Of a stretch of DNA of 64,000 nt, positions 31,595 through 42,485 are shown piece after piece. Below the pieces are notes generated by a model, which ran no database searches, was not told the DNA's origin, and was given only the letters and a program-made list of their open reading frames with translations. Origin of the DNA: Gambelia wislizenii (taxonomy: Eukaryota; Chordata; Lepidosauria; Squamata; Crotaphytidae); contig JAUMIR010000005.1 in the NCBI GenBank assembly GCA_030847615.1, forward strand, positions 113,985,116 through 114,049,115, in the 5' to 3' direction. The translations under genes and the position numbers were made by a program. Positions within the stretch are counted from its first letter, which is position 1, and each line of letters opens with the position of its first letter.

Positions 31595-31940
31595 AAGCCT
31601 ATTTGCAATTCAGGAGTTACTCTATGCAAATTTTTCATGTAGTTATTTAGCATAGCAAACAGCATTTTCTTCACAGGAAAGCTTCTTCGGCACAAAAAAT
31701 AATATTTGCGCACAGATTTTTTATGCAGAAAAAAACTACTTCTTGTGCAGAAAATGCTGCTTTCTGGGCAGAACAACCCCATCAGAATTTTGTGTAGACT
31801 AATTCTCAAGTTGCAAGGATTCCCTGCAGTCCAATATTCTTCTAATCAGGATTTCTTGATACTAAAATAAATAAAAAATAAAAATGTTTTTCAATCATTT
31901 TTTAAAATACTTTCAAATATTCTTTCCATCTCTACTTACT
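31595..31940. repeat. Family C repeat, copy
   Basis: Units 'ttcttcacaggaaagc', 'cggcacaaaaaata', 'tgcgcacag', 'cttgtgcagaaaatgctgctttc' match 24.95-25.06 kb; the shared end 'gttgcaaggattccctgcagtcc' then 'tattctttccatctct' marks the right terminus. Confidence 0.65.
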
Positions 31941-32439
31941 TTTAGAGACTTTCCTCCATAAAACCAGCTGACACAGCAGAAATTACACCCTGATGTTTTC
32001 CTCCTCAACACATAAGGGTTTAAGGGCTTTCAGAAACAAAGGAATGAGGACTTTATATGGAAGGAGTCCCTAGTAGCCAGATTAGATGCCTGGCCTGGAA
32101 AGATACCCTAAACATCTGGTAGGAATGGTCCCTGGATGGAAAGTTACCTTGGCACATGTATAATGTATGAGTAGCAACTTTTAGGTTGCTGCACTTAGTT
32201 ATCTGTCTTATGAATAAGTGGCTACTTTCCCTTTTGCTGTATTGTTATTTGTTATATGGTAAAATAAAATTTTAAAAAGTGTATGAGCCATGAGCTCGGT
32301 GTGCTGATTCTGTACAGCAGCCTGGCTGTCAAAATGTGAGACAGAAATGCAGTTTTTATAATAATTTGGCCTACTGATTGGACTAAGCATGACACAAGGC
32401 AAATCCTTGAGTCCCAAAATGTGGAAAAGGCAGGAGATA

Positions 32440-32505
32440 TTCTCTCTCTCTCTCCCTCCTTCTCTCTCTCTCTTTCACACACACACACACACATACACAC
32501 AAAAG
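32440..32505. repeat. (CT)n and (CA)n microsatellites
   Basis: CT/TC run at about 32441-32474, then CA run at 32476-32502. Confidence 0.95.
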
Positions 32506-32525
32506 CAAGCAAATTCTGATCCAGG

Positions 32526-32935
32526 CTAGGGATAGAAATTCTAAATTGTTTCATTTTTGCATGCAAGGAGGGTTCATTACTTTAGATTTTGCCATGCTGT
32601 GAGAGAAAACAAAGATCTTTGCACAGCATTCTCCCAGCATTTGAGTGTTCTGGAGGATATTACTGCAGAGAAAAACATGCAAGGTTTTTTTTTTCCCCCA
32701 CACAAAAAAAGCTTGTTTTCATCACAAAACGAACCACATTTCCAACATAAGAAAACACTGTTTCTGGACAGAAACTGTATATTTTTGCACACAAAAAAGC
32801 ATATTTCTCTGCATAGAAAAATCCTCCAGAGTACTTTGGGATATTTGAATACTAAGAGAAAATTGTGAGAAGAACCCCGGAGTCTATTATTTCTCCTAGC
32901 AGGATATCCCAATTGTTTAGAATCCCATTTTTCTA
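32526..32935. repeat. Family C repeat, copy with both ends
   Basis: Starts 'ctagggatagaaattctaaattg', close to the inverse of the family's other end ('ttctttccatccctaa'), so the family appears to have terminal inverted repeats. The interior holds 'acaaaaaaagcttgttttc', 'acaaaacgaaccacatttcc', 'cagaaactgtatatttttgcacac' and 'ctctgcatagaaaa' units. Right end near 'tagaatcccatttttctacc'. Confidence 0.55.
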
Positions 32936-33624
32936 CCCAAGCCCCAAATCTCTATGGGGAGGGGCTTGGGATACTCCAGGATGGTTCCAGTGGCTTCAGG
33001 AATGGCCTTGGCAGGCTATATTTGAACCATGAGCTACATTATTCCCATTCCTCCTCTAGACTCTAGAAACATATGTACTGCATGTCACTAAGGGAGCAAT
33101 TAGATGTCACAACAGCAGGACAGCCAAATAGATTTTTTCCCAATTCCTTATAAAGCTTGAGGGCTAATTGAAATGCAACAGAGGCATGTTGTAAGGGGTG
33201 AGGCAACTCCCTGCTTCCATTTTACAGTGGGTGTTACATCTTGTCTCAAAGCTCTATAAAAGTAATGACACTGGGTGTTGACTCCTTGTCGCAATGCTCT
33301 ACAAAGAGAAAAGTCTTGAAAAAGGTAGAAACAGTTTAAGTGGGGAAAGAATACATTTCCCATCTCTCTCATGCTCATGCTATGCTTTACATTTCTGAGC
33401 CTGAGTTTGTCTTTTTCTTTTCCATGTCCCATTCCAGTAGTTGAAGGAGTAGGGTAGAGATGGGGTCTTTCAGGTCACTAGATATTTTTGGCCCACAAAA
33501 CCTGCCAAGGCCCACCCAGTCCATCAAGTCCCTGAAGAAGAGTGTTCTTCTTATCAGAAACCCCACTCCAATGGAAAAGTGAGGGGTAAGAGAAGGCACA
33601 TAGGAGTTACCACTGAAAGGGAAC

Positions 33625-34590
33625 CTGTAGTTGTTACCTGCCATTATACCCCCACCCCTACATAAATTCATAAACTGGCAGTAATACATTAATTGGCATC
33701 AATTCATAGATTTGGCACCAAACAACAGTGAGTCCCGGTTGACCAGAGATTCTACAGGAAGGTTTATATAAAGGTCACCAAGAGACCTAATGGAAGTTGT
33801 CTTGGAAAATTCCCAACACTCAGACATGTCCAGGACTGGTTATGTGAAGCCCCCTTAGACAAGTTGTTAAGGAGGAATGTGCTAATCCAACTTGGACACA
33901 CCTGGTCATGAATCATACTTCAAAACAAACAAGTGATCAGACAACCCATTACTCTGCAAAGCTCTCCCTTCACACCTCTGCCTATCCAACAATAAAAGGT
34001 TGCCTCAACCCCACCAGTCTTAATGTCCCTGTCATTAATGAATCCAGAGCTTCCATTGTCTAAGCTCTGGGAAACTCACTCAAACATTGTCTTCCACTCA
34101 AAATACCCCTTAAGGATACAATAGTGAGTATAAATATTACCCCCAAACACAACTAAAGTGTGTGCACAGCTCCACACACCTTGTTAATCTGTCAGTCTGC
34201 TCTGTGACCCTCAGATTCAAGCTTGAGTATTCTTTCAATGCACAAACCTCTGCTCTTCAGACATGTAGTTTATAGCCCATCACTCCCTGAATCTATTCCT
34301 CTATCCCAATACTTCCTCCTAATTCTTCACTCACCTTGTGTGATAGCTTGTGAGAGTGTGTGCATGTGTGAATGCTTTCATTATTATTTTCATATAAAAA
34401 ACATTTCTATTTTCATTCTGGCTCATAGTCTCCTCAGTTAGTACTGGTGTACACAGGGGCAAAGATCCCACTAGTTACCCAACCTCTCTCAGCCAGAGCT
34501 TTGAACTAATTGAAATTCCCCAATATAATATCATAATTCAAAGGTCATGAGTGGGTTCCACAGACCTCCAGTACTTCAGGTAACAGGGAT
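33625..34590 (+). mobile_element. LTR-like repeat (family A), second copy
   Basis: Matches 15.15-16.83 kb in order, but with a shorter middle. Shared blocks: 'gttacctgccattatacccc' (33635), 'gtcttccactcaaaata' (34090), 'agtataaatattacccc' (34128), 'ttcctctatcccaatacttcc' (34298) and 'gttacccaacctctctcagcc' (34475). AATAAA-like polyA signal is lost here ('catataaaaaac'). Confidence 0.5.
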
Positions 34591-34684
34591 ACTTGAAGCA
34601 GCAGTTCCTTAAGCCTGCTCTTGATACTTAGTGAGAAGAAGCACATGGCACTCTTGTTCTGAGGGCTCACTATTTCTATTATCA

Positions 34685-34821
34685 CCATCATCTTTATTTA
34701 TACCTTACCTTTCCCAAAGATTAGGACTCAAGGCTGTTTCCAAATTAAAATGGTTATAATATAGGTAAAACATATAAAAAGTCAACAATGAAACATAATT
34801 AAACTATTAAAATATTAAAAC
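34685..34821 (-). mobile_element. L2-like LINE 3' end (antisense), left part
   Basis: 'ctttatttataccttacctttcccaaag..actcaaggctg' is the reverse complement of an L2-like 3' tail. The rest of the element continues at 41588 beyond the L1 insertion. Confidence 0.7.
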
Positions 34822-36480
34822 TTCCAGCAGGGGGAGCGAAGACGCAGGACCGGCTCAGACGTTGCTCCGTAGGGGTCAGTCGTCTAGGGGCGACAATTGG
34901 GGTCTGGTTGGAAGACCACCACAACCCCTTCACCTGGGAAGGTAAAGGGGGATTGGGGCTTGCAGTAGCTGCCAATTGTGTTCTGGGGGGCCAAGGGGAG
35001 TCCTACCCCTCCAGTTGCAAATGGCAGGCAGAGCAGCCATTGCCGTCCCTGGAGCTTTTGAGCAAATAGTCTTCATTCTCCTCCTACTCCTCAAAGCAGA
35101 AGACCTGCTAAAAACTTAGTGACTTTGGCAAAAAATAGCTCAGGGAAGTCGGATTCACTTCCAGCAGAAGCCTTTCATTTGAAACTAAAATTACGGAATA
35201 AGGAGAAAGGAAAGCTCATAATACAAAAGGGGAAAAAAACTCTTTTGTAGTGTGTTTCACCACCCACTTCAGGGGGTGCAGTAACGTGACTTTAAAACAA
35301 ATTTTTAAAACAAAGAAACACTCACCTCCGTTAGAGTTTTGCTGCATCAGACTGTAGTACGTAGAATTTTGATACGGGACTTTGTGAGAGGAGGAGCAAG
35401 AAGCAAAAAAAAAAAAAAAACGGAGGTGGGGAGGAGTCTTTAGGAGCCTCCGACGGAAAGGAAAAGTGGGAGGGAACAAATAGGTCGGGTGAAGTTGGAG
35501 GCGGAAGTAGGAAGCGAAAGGACTAAATACATTGATATAAGGGGCGGTACGTGAGAGAGGGTGGGGCGGAGTGGATGGAGCAGACAGGGCGGATGTGATA
35601 GACGATGCAGAGGAAGGAGACGGTGTGCTGGTAGAAGAACAGACGGTATTGGATCGGAGTGAGGAGCGGACGGTGCGTCAGGGAGTGTTGGCAAAGAGTG
35701 TGAGTTGGAGAGAGGGACAGCGGACGGTACAGACGGAGGAGGCAGTACAGACAGAGACAGAGACGGTGCGTGGGGAGAGCGGGATGAAGCGAGGACAGAG
35801 CAGACGGAGGAGACGGAGTGAGAGGGGCATTTGACTGGCAGAGCAGAGCAGACGGAGCATGATAGAGGGTTGGCAGAGTTGGCTGAGTGTGGGGAAACCA
35901 GATGGGTCGTGTGGGCAGAGAGAGCGGTTTGGAGTGTGATGGAGCAGACGGAGGAGACGGAGTGAGAGGAGGCGTATGGTGGGAGAGCGTGATGGAGCAG
36001 CCGGAACAAGCTGAGTTTGGGTGTTTGGCAGTACTGAAGTGGAGCGGAGCAGACGGAGGAAATGGTGGAGTGAGGGCGTTGCCAGTGAAACTGGATTAGA
36101 CTGAACAGAAAAGACAGTGCGAGAGTGTTTTGGAAGTGATAGAACGTGACGGAGTAGATGGAACGGTCGGAGTGTGCGGTGGATAACTGACAGTTGACTG
36201 TGAATAATTGATAGTTGGCTGTGGATAATTGTCAGTTAACACTGCGTGATAAGATTGATAAACAGAAAGGTGTTTAGGAGAGAGCCTGGATATTGGGTAG
36301 AGAAGGGGGGGTAGCAACTTGTGGAGGGGGCATTCAGAAAGTGGTAACAGAAATTCTGCCTACTCCATAAGGAGGCGCTTAAGTAAGCAATCTCTGATAC
36401 TGAAAGAAACGGATTAGTGAAATCAACAGGTTTTAGCAGCTAATATAACAACACATAAAGCCTATAAGAGAGGGAAGCAG
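34822..36480 (+). promoter_or_regulatory. L1 5' UTR with degenerate subrepeats
   Basis: GC- and CpG-rich compared with flanks, as expected for an internal promoter. From about 35560 to 36150 it is built of degenerate units around 'gagcagacggaggagacgg', purine-rich on the plus strand; this explains the long open frames on both strands (e.g. antisense 36009-35440). The last 120 bp before ORF1 are A-rich. Promoter function is inferred from L1 biology, not shown. Confidence 0.7.
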
Positions 36481-37446
36481 ATGGCATCTGGGCTAAGATC
36501 CAGGGCATATGCTACTTCACAGGTGACAACAGTAAGAAGGGGTTTGACAGAAATGACACCTAAGCAGATGGATATGTGTGCCCAAATTTTGGATGAGTTG
36601 AGATCATTTAAGACAGAGATAAAGGAAGAGTTGAGAGATTTTAAGAAAGAGATAAGGCACGATTTTGAGAAAATTAACAAGAGGCTAGACAAGATGTCTA
36701 CGGAGCTTAAGGATATCAAAACAGAGGTAGACATGGTGAAGAGTAGAGCTACGGTATTAGAAAATCAAACAGAAAAATTTACGACGGAATTGGAGAGAGG
36801 AAAGCATGCCACTCTTATACAAGAAATTAGATACAGGGAGAAATGTGTCAAATTAAGAGGCCTCCCAGAAAAAATGTATGAGAACTTGCAGGAAAGGATA
36901 ATACCTTGTTTGGCAGATTATATTAATGAACCGGAGGAACACCTTAGTCAAGAAATTGATAAACTTTTTAGGGCGAATTCAGCCATAGCTAAAGAACGGA
37001 AGCTGCCCAGAGACATAGTGATTTCTTTTATAAGGTCCAGATACAGGGATAGGATAATCCAGAAAAAATATACAGATAAGTTAATTATAGAGGGTAAAGA
37101 AATTCAAGTATATAAGGATACACCGATAGAAATCCTCAAGAAGAGACAGGAGTACAGACTGTTAACGCAAGCATTAACAAGGTTGGGAATTAATTATAGA
37201 TGGGAACGAATTGAAGGCATCTCTTGCACATATCGACAGAAGAAATACAGAATAACCTCGACAGATAAGGCAAGGGAATTGATGAGGCAACTCAATGATG
37301 ATGACCAGAGATATCAAAATAAGAGACGGAAGAAGCAAGGGGAAAGAGAGGAAGAGAGAGGGCGAAGAGGAGGCAACAATAATGAGGACTCAGATGAAGA
37401 AGAAGAAATGGGGGGAAATTTAGATACGATGCAAATAGAACTTTGA
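36481..37446 (+). CDS. L1 ORF1 protein (intact, 321 aa)
   Basis: This is the RNA-binding/chaperone protein of L1. Residues about 35-105 form a heptad-rich, charged coiled coil ('LDELRSFKTEIKEELRDF'). Residues about 115-215 fit the RRM-like fold ('YREKCVKLRGLPE', then 'LPRDIVISFIRSRYRDRI'). Residues about 216-275 fit the C-terminal domain ('LTRLGINYRWE'). An unusual C-terminal tail follows: basic (KRRKKQGERE) then strongly acidic (EDSDEEEE). Start at 36481 is the first ATG of the frame after an A-rich leader. The frame is uninterrupted. It acts with ORF2 in a cytoplasmic RNP. Confidence 0.9.
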   Translation: MASGLRSRAYATSQVTTVRRGLTEMTPKQMDMCAQILDELRSFKTEIKEELRDFKKEIRHDFEKINKRLDKMSTELKDIKTEVDMVKSRATVLENQTEKFTTELERGKHATLIQEIRYREKCVKLRGLPEKMYENLQERIIPCLADYINEPEEHLSQEIDKLFRANSAIAKERKLPRDIVISFIRSRYRDRIIQKKYTDKLIIEGKEIQVYKDTPIEILKKRQEYRLLTQALTRLGINYRWERIEGISCTYRQKKYRITSTDKARELMRQLNDDDQRYQNKRRKKQGEREEERGRRGGNNNEDSDEEEEMGGNLDTMQIEL

Positions 37447-37529
37447 GAACAGGAGATGGATAAGGATAAAAATGAAGAAGAAATAGAAAATGAAGGAGAC
37501 AACGCTGAGGGTGTTCAAGACTTAGAATA

Positions 37530-40500
37530 ATGGCCTGGAGCATAACATCATGGAATGTCAAAGGGCTAAATACAGCAACAAAAAGAAGCAGAGTGTTCCA
37601 TCTTTTGGAGAAAAATAAAGCTGCGATCACATGCTTACAAGAAGTAAGAATATGTCAAAGAGACAGTAAATATTTAAAGAATTTCAAGCTGGGGCAAGAA
37701 ATTTTCTCCTTAGCAGACAATAAGAAAAAGGGAGTTGTTATCTATGTGGAAAGGAAATACGAGGCCAAGCAGATATTTACGGACAATGAAGGCCATTTGT
37801 TAGGCCTGGAACTTAATCTCAGTGGCATCAAGATATATTTGATTGCTATCTATGCTCCACTAGAGAATAAGAGAGACTTCTTCATAAAACTTCAAGAAGA
37901 GATGGGAAAACTAGAACAAGGAAATATAATTTTAACAGGAGACTTTAATGGAGTGATGGATGGCAGCCGAGACCGATCAGGGATGAGCAAGGAGAAGCAA
38001 GGAAGATTGCTGAAAATATGTTTTGAGCACATGGAAGAATTCAATTTAGAGGATTTATGGACTAAAATGTACCAAACAGAAAAAGGATATACCTTCTATT
38101 CAGACGTCCACAACACGATGTCACGGATAGACATGTTTTGGGTATCGAAGATCTTGGTCCCCAAGATAAGACGTATGGAAATAATACCAAAATTGATTTC
38201 TGACCACAACCCCATAAAGATGAGCATGTCATTACCACGAAAGGAATATACTTGGAGATTGAAGGACGACCTGCTAAAAGATGAAAAAATTGTAGAGAAA
38301 ATTCAAAATAATATTAAATTATATTTCACAGAAAATAAGAAAGAAGAAGTTAAGGCGAGCATTATCTGGGATGCATTTAAAGCCACAGTCAGGGGGGTTT
38401 TACTACAAAAAGGAGCGGAGATTGCTAAAAGTAAGAGACAAAGAAGTCAAGGCTTACTACAAGAATTGAAAAAATGCGAGGATGAATTAAGAAAAAACCC
38501 TCAGAGTCCAACTTTACAAAAAGAAATAACAGTGGTAAAGAATAAGTTAAACTCTGATATGGTTGAAGAAATAGGAAAAAAACTCAAAAGAATTAAACAG
38601 AGACATTTTGAGTACGCGAATAAAACTGGGAGGTGGTTGTCGTATCAATTAAAGAAGGAAAAGGAGAAGAGTGGAATTACAGAAATTAAAACAGAAGGAG
38701 GATTATCAACGAGACAAAAAGAGATAGAAGAAACGTTCACCAAATATTACTCCTCCTTATACAAGACAGACATTCAGGAAGACAGCTGGGGAGAAGAATT
38801 GAATCACTATATAAGAGAAAACAGATTTACTACATTAACGGAGCAACAAAGGGAGGGCCTAATAAATCAATTCAGTAAGGAAGAAATGATGACAGCCGTT
38901 AGAGACCTTAAGAAGGGGAAAACACCAGGACCAGATGGTTTTACCAATACATTTTACAAAATTTTTGAAAATGAAGTAGCGCCACATCTATTGGAGGTAA
39001 TAAACAAAATCCAAGAAGAGGATATGCCGGAGACATGGAGGGCAGCGAACATTGTGGTGATTCCAAAGGAAGGGAAGGACAAAACGGAGGTCAAAAATTA
39101 TCGTCCGATTTCCCTCCTTAACGTGGACTATAAAATTTATGCTACCATGATTGCCAACAGATTAAAGGTGGTGCTAAAAACATCATACATAAAGATCAAA
39201 ACGGTTTTTTGCCGGGAAGATTACTAGCAACTAATGTCCGTAATGTAGTGAATGTATTGGAATTCTTGGAAAAAAACAATGAGAGAAAAGCGGCGATAAT
39301 ATTTGCAGATGCGGAAAAGGTATTTGACAACATAAATTGGAAGTGTTTAACCCAAACGATAAGAGAAACAGGATTTGGTCAATTTATATCTGCAAATATA
39401 GAAAAAATATATGCAAAACAAAAAGCAAGAATTATAATAAATGGAGAAAAAACAACAGAGATCGAGATTCAAAAAGGGACAAGACAGGGTTGTCCCCTGT
39501 CACCGCTGCTATTTATCATTGTCCTGGAGACCTTAATGAATAAAATTAGAAAGGATAAAGAAATCCAAGGATTGAAAATAAAAAAACCAGGAATACAAAG
39601 TCATGGTTTTTGCTGAAGATTTGGCAATAGTATTGGAAGACCCCCTAGAGAATGTAGATAGACTGATGAGAACCATTGTGGAGTTTGGGAAATTTGCAGG
39701 TTTTAAAATTAACAGGGAGAAACCCTAATATTAACTAAAAACATTATGAAAAAAGAGGAAGAAAATTTGGAAAGACTCTCACAATGCAAAATTGAAAAGA
39801 AAGTGAGATACTTGGGAATCTGGGTCACTAAAAGGAGCTTGGATTTGTACGACAACAATTACAAGAAAATGTGGGAGAAAATAAAAGCGGAATTAGATAA
39901 ATGGAAAAAACTAAATCTGTCTCTGTTGGGTCGCATAGCGACGATTAAAATGTTGGTACTCCCTCAGGTAATGTTCTTGTTTTTAAACCTGCCAATTCTC
40001 ACAAATGAAAAGCCATTCAAAATTTGGAAAAGGGATTTGTGCGATTTCATATGGAACGGCCGGAAGCCAAGAATAAAATGGCAGACTTTGTTAGAAAGAC
40101 CAGAAAGAGGTGGCACGGCCTTACCGGATTTAAATTTGTACTACAGAGCTAGCTGTTTGATATGGATCTCCGAATGGATTAAACTGAAAGACCACAAATT
40201 ACTTACGTTGGAAGGAGCCGGCTTAAGATTAGGCTGGCATGCTTATCTCGGATATGATAAAGCTGTGGTTCATAAGGACTTTAATAATCACATTATAAGG
40301 AAAGCCCTGTTGCAAAATTGGAAAAAGATTCAACTGATGTATTACAATAAATTACCAGGCTGGCTCTCCCCCGTGGAAGCTTTTTTTGGTAGATGGGGAA
40401 CAACAGGAGGAACAAATAAGTGGATGAGATATGCAGATTTACTCAAAAAGAATGAACAAACTGTAGAAATTAAAACAAAAGAGGAATTGAAAGAGGATGG

Positions 40501-41338
40501 ATGGGAAATAAACTGGTTGATATATCAACAGATAAATAACAGATACAAGCAGGATAAAGAGAGTTTTGGTTTCCTGGAGGAACAGACAGAAGTGGACAAA
40601 ATTTTATGGGGAGAGGGAAAAAAGAAAGTAGCCAAACTGTATAATTTGCTATTGTCTAGACAACTGGAAACCGAGACAGTGAGGGAGGCAATGACCAAAT
40701 GGGCCAACAATGTTCGGGAGGTAATTACTATGGAAGAGTGGGAGAAGGCGTGGAGACAGACAACAAAGTTTACAGCGTGCCAGGCTCTGAAGGAGAACTA
40801 TCTTAAAATAAGTAATAGATGGTACTTAACACCGTCAAAACTGAATAAAATATTTGGAGTAAAGGAAAAAATATGTTGGAGATGCGAGAAAGTAACAGGC
40901 ACATTAATGCACATGTGGTGGTACTGTCAGGATATGCGTAAATATTGGTTAAAGGTGCATACAATAATACAGAACGTATTAAACATACAATTTGATCTCA
41001 ATCCGAAATTTTACTTACTAAACATTACATCAATGATAGAAAAGGAAACAGAGAGGAAATATTGGAGAATACTGCTGTATTTGTGTACGGCGGCACGTAT
41101 AACTGCCGCCACAAGATGGAAGAGTAAAGAAGCACCGAAAATAGACGACTGGTTGGAAAAGATTCTAGAAATAAGAGTTAATGATAAATTAACCCATATA
41201 TTAAATAAAAGAATGACAGAGAAATTAGAAATGGAATGGGCCCCAATATCCAGCTGTTGTAAAAAAAAAGGTGGAATATTGTTACGAGTGTGTAGAAGTA
41301 GGAGGAAGGATCGTAATATGGAGTATGAGAAAACGTAG
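37530..41338 (+). pseudogene. L1 ORF2 (endonuclease-reverse transcriptase), three frameshifts
   Basis: Endonuclease: residues 1-230 with TSWNVKGLN, LQEVR (37-41), GDFNGV (137-142), SRIDMFWVS (198-206) and SDHNPI (224-229), all intact. RT: 'GKTPGPDGF', 'NYRPISLLNVDYKI', then motif A 'FADAEKVFD' and 'GTRQGCPLSPLLF'. The catalytic box is FAED (about 39610-39621) instead of FADD. Frame is lost near 39180, near 39590 and near 39722, consistent with single-base deletions in A-rich runs. From 39746 to 41338 the frame is open (530 codons) and covers the rest, with 'YLGIWVTKRSLDLYDNNY' and the terminal zinc-knuckle-like CWRC..H....C (about 40875-40927). The first segment alone (565 codons) would make an intact endonuclease. 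Confidence 0.9.
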
Positions 41339-41587
41339 GCAACAATAAGGATGAAAGGAGATTAAAGTGAGTTACATTGGAGTTTATATAATAAATTATG
41401 AGTACTCTATTTTGAGCAAGAAAGGAAGTTGCATTAAGATAACCGTTATGGGGAAAACCCCTTGAGTTATTTTTACAGAGGAAGTCAGTTGTTTTAATTT
41501 AATGTACATAGGAGACGTGTGAAAAGTGTGTTTGTATATAAGTGTTGGATAATGGATAATAATTGTAATAAAAATTATTTTATAAAA

Positions 41588-42060
41588 AAAATATTAAAAC
41601 AATATAAAACATACTTTAAAATGACAAAAAGCAGTTCAGACTAGTACAGTTTAAAATAATACAGCACCCTCTTAAAATCCCCTTTGTTAAAAAAAAAAAC
41701 CCCTTCATTTCTAAAAGCCTGTTGGAATAAAGATGTCCTCACCTCCTGATAGAATGACAGCAAGTGGGTGGGAGCCATTCAAGCCTCACTGGGGAGGGGA
41801 TTCTAGAGCCTAGAGACAGACACTGCAAAAGCCCTATCTTGTGTACCCGCCAAGTTTGGCTGTGAAGATGGTGAAGCTGAACAAAACACCTCTTCTGAGG
41901 ACCTCAGGGTCTAGGAAGGCTCATACAGGGTGATATGGTCTGTCAAATATCCTGGACCTAAGCCACATAATACTTTATAGATTAAAAACCAGCACTTTGA
42001 ATTATAGGGCTTTATAGGCTATAAGCACCACAGCTGTATGGCTTGGGTTCAGGCTGTCCA
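41588..42060 (-). mobile_element. L2-like LINE 3' end (antisense), right part
   Basis: Minus strand gives the C-terminal L2-like protein: 'FKVLVFKSIKYY' (about 42000), then a degraded version of the 'TR.RAF...LWN' region, then 'EA.MAPTHLLSFYQEVRTSLFQQAF' (about 41790-41715). It continues the tail at 34685-34821; the two were separated by the L1. Confidence 0.75.
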
Positions 42061-42485
42061 ATGAAGCATGTTCTCCTATATGAGCCTGCCCAGACTTTGA
42101 GATCCTCTGTTAGTACTGCTACTCTCAAAGGCATTTTTGGTTGTTGGACAAGAGAAGGTTTGGAAGCTCCCTACCAAGGGAGGCCAGGCTGATTCTCTTC
42201 CTGCTGTCCTACGGCACTACGACCCCCTTCTTCAGGTGGGTTATGGGAAATAACTGATTTCTGAGGAACTGGTGGATGCTGTAATCTTTGATTAATGTGT
42301 TTTTAAACTACTTTGTATTAAATTATGTTTCAATATTATCATTTGTTTAATTATAACATCTTGTGCTTTCAAATTAAATTAAATTAATTTTTAATTTTTT
42401 TGTTATCAGTTTTTAAAGTTGCTTTGTAAGGAGCTGCTTTGAGTCCGTGTTTTGGTAGAACCAATAAATAAATAAATATATAAAT
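42061..42485 (+). mobile_element. Second LINE-like 3' end, sense
   Basis: Sense sequence ends 'gctgctttgagtccgtgttttggtagaaccaataaataaataaat', the L2/SINE-type tail, in the opposite orientation to the copy on its left. The body includes 'LPAVLRHYDPLL'-like coding near 42200. Family not certain. Confidence 0.45.

Larger units (their letters stand above)
34822..41587 (+). mobile_element. L1 LINE, nearly full length (6.8 kb)
   Basis: Contains a 1.66 kb 5' UTR, ORF1, an 83 bp spacer, ORF2, and a 0.25 kb 3' UTR with AATAAA at 41567. Flanked by a direct repeat AAAATATTAAAAC (34809-34821 and 41588-41600), a 13 bp TSD. The target is an antisense L2-like copy, which resumes at 41588. Full 5' end plus intact ORF1 means it is relatively young, but ORF2 is inactivated (see below). 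The tail is a short A/T-rich run rather than a long poly(A). Confidence 0.9.

Noticed and set aside
35440..36009. 189-codon antisense ORF rich in Ser, Pro, His and Leu
   Set aside because: It is the complement of the purine-rich subrepeats of the L1 5' UTR; the composition explains the open frame.
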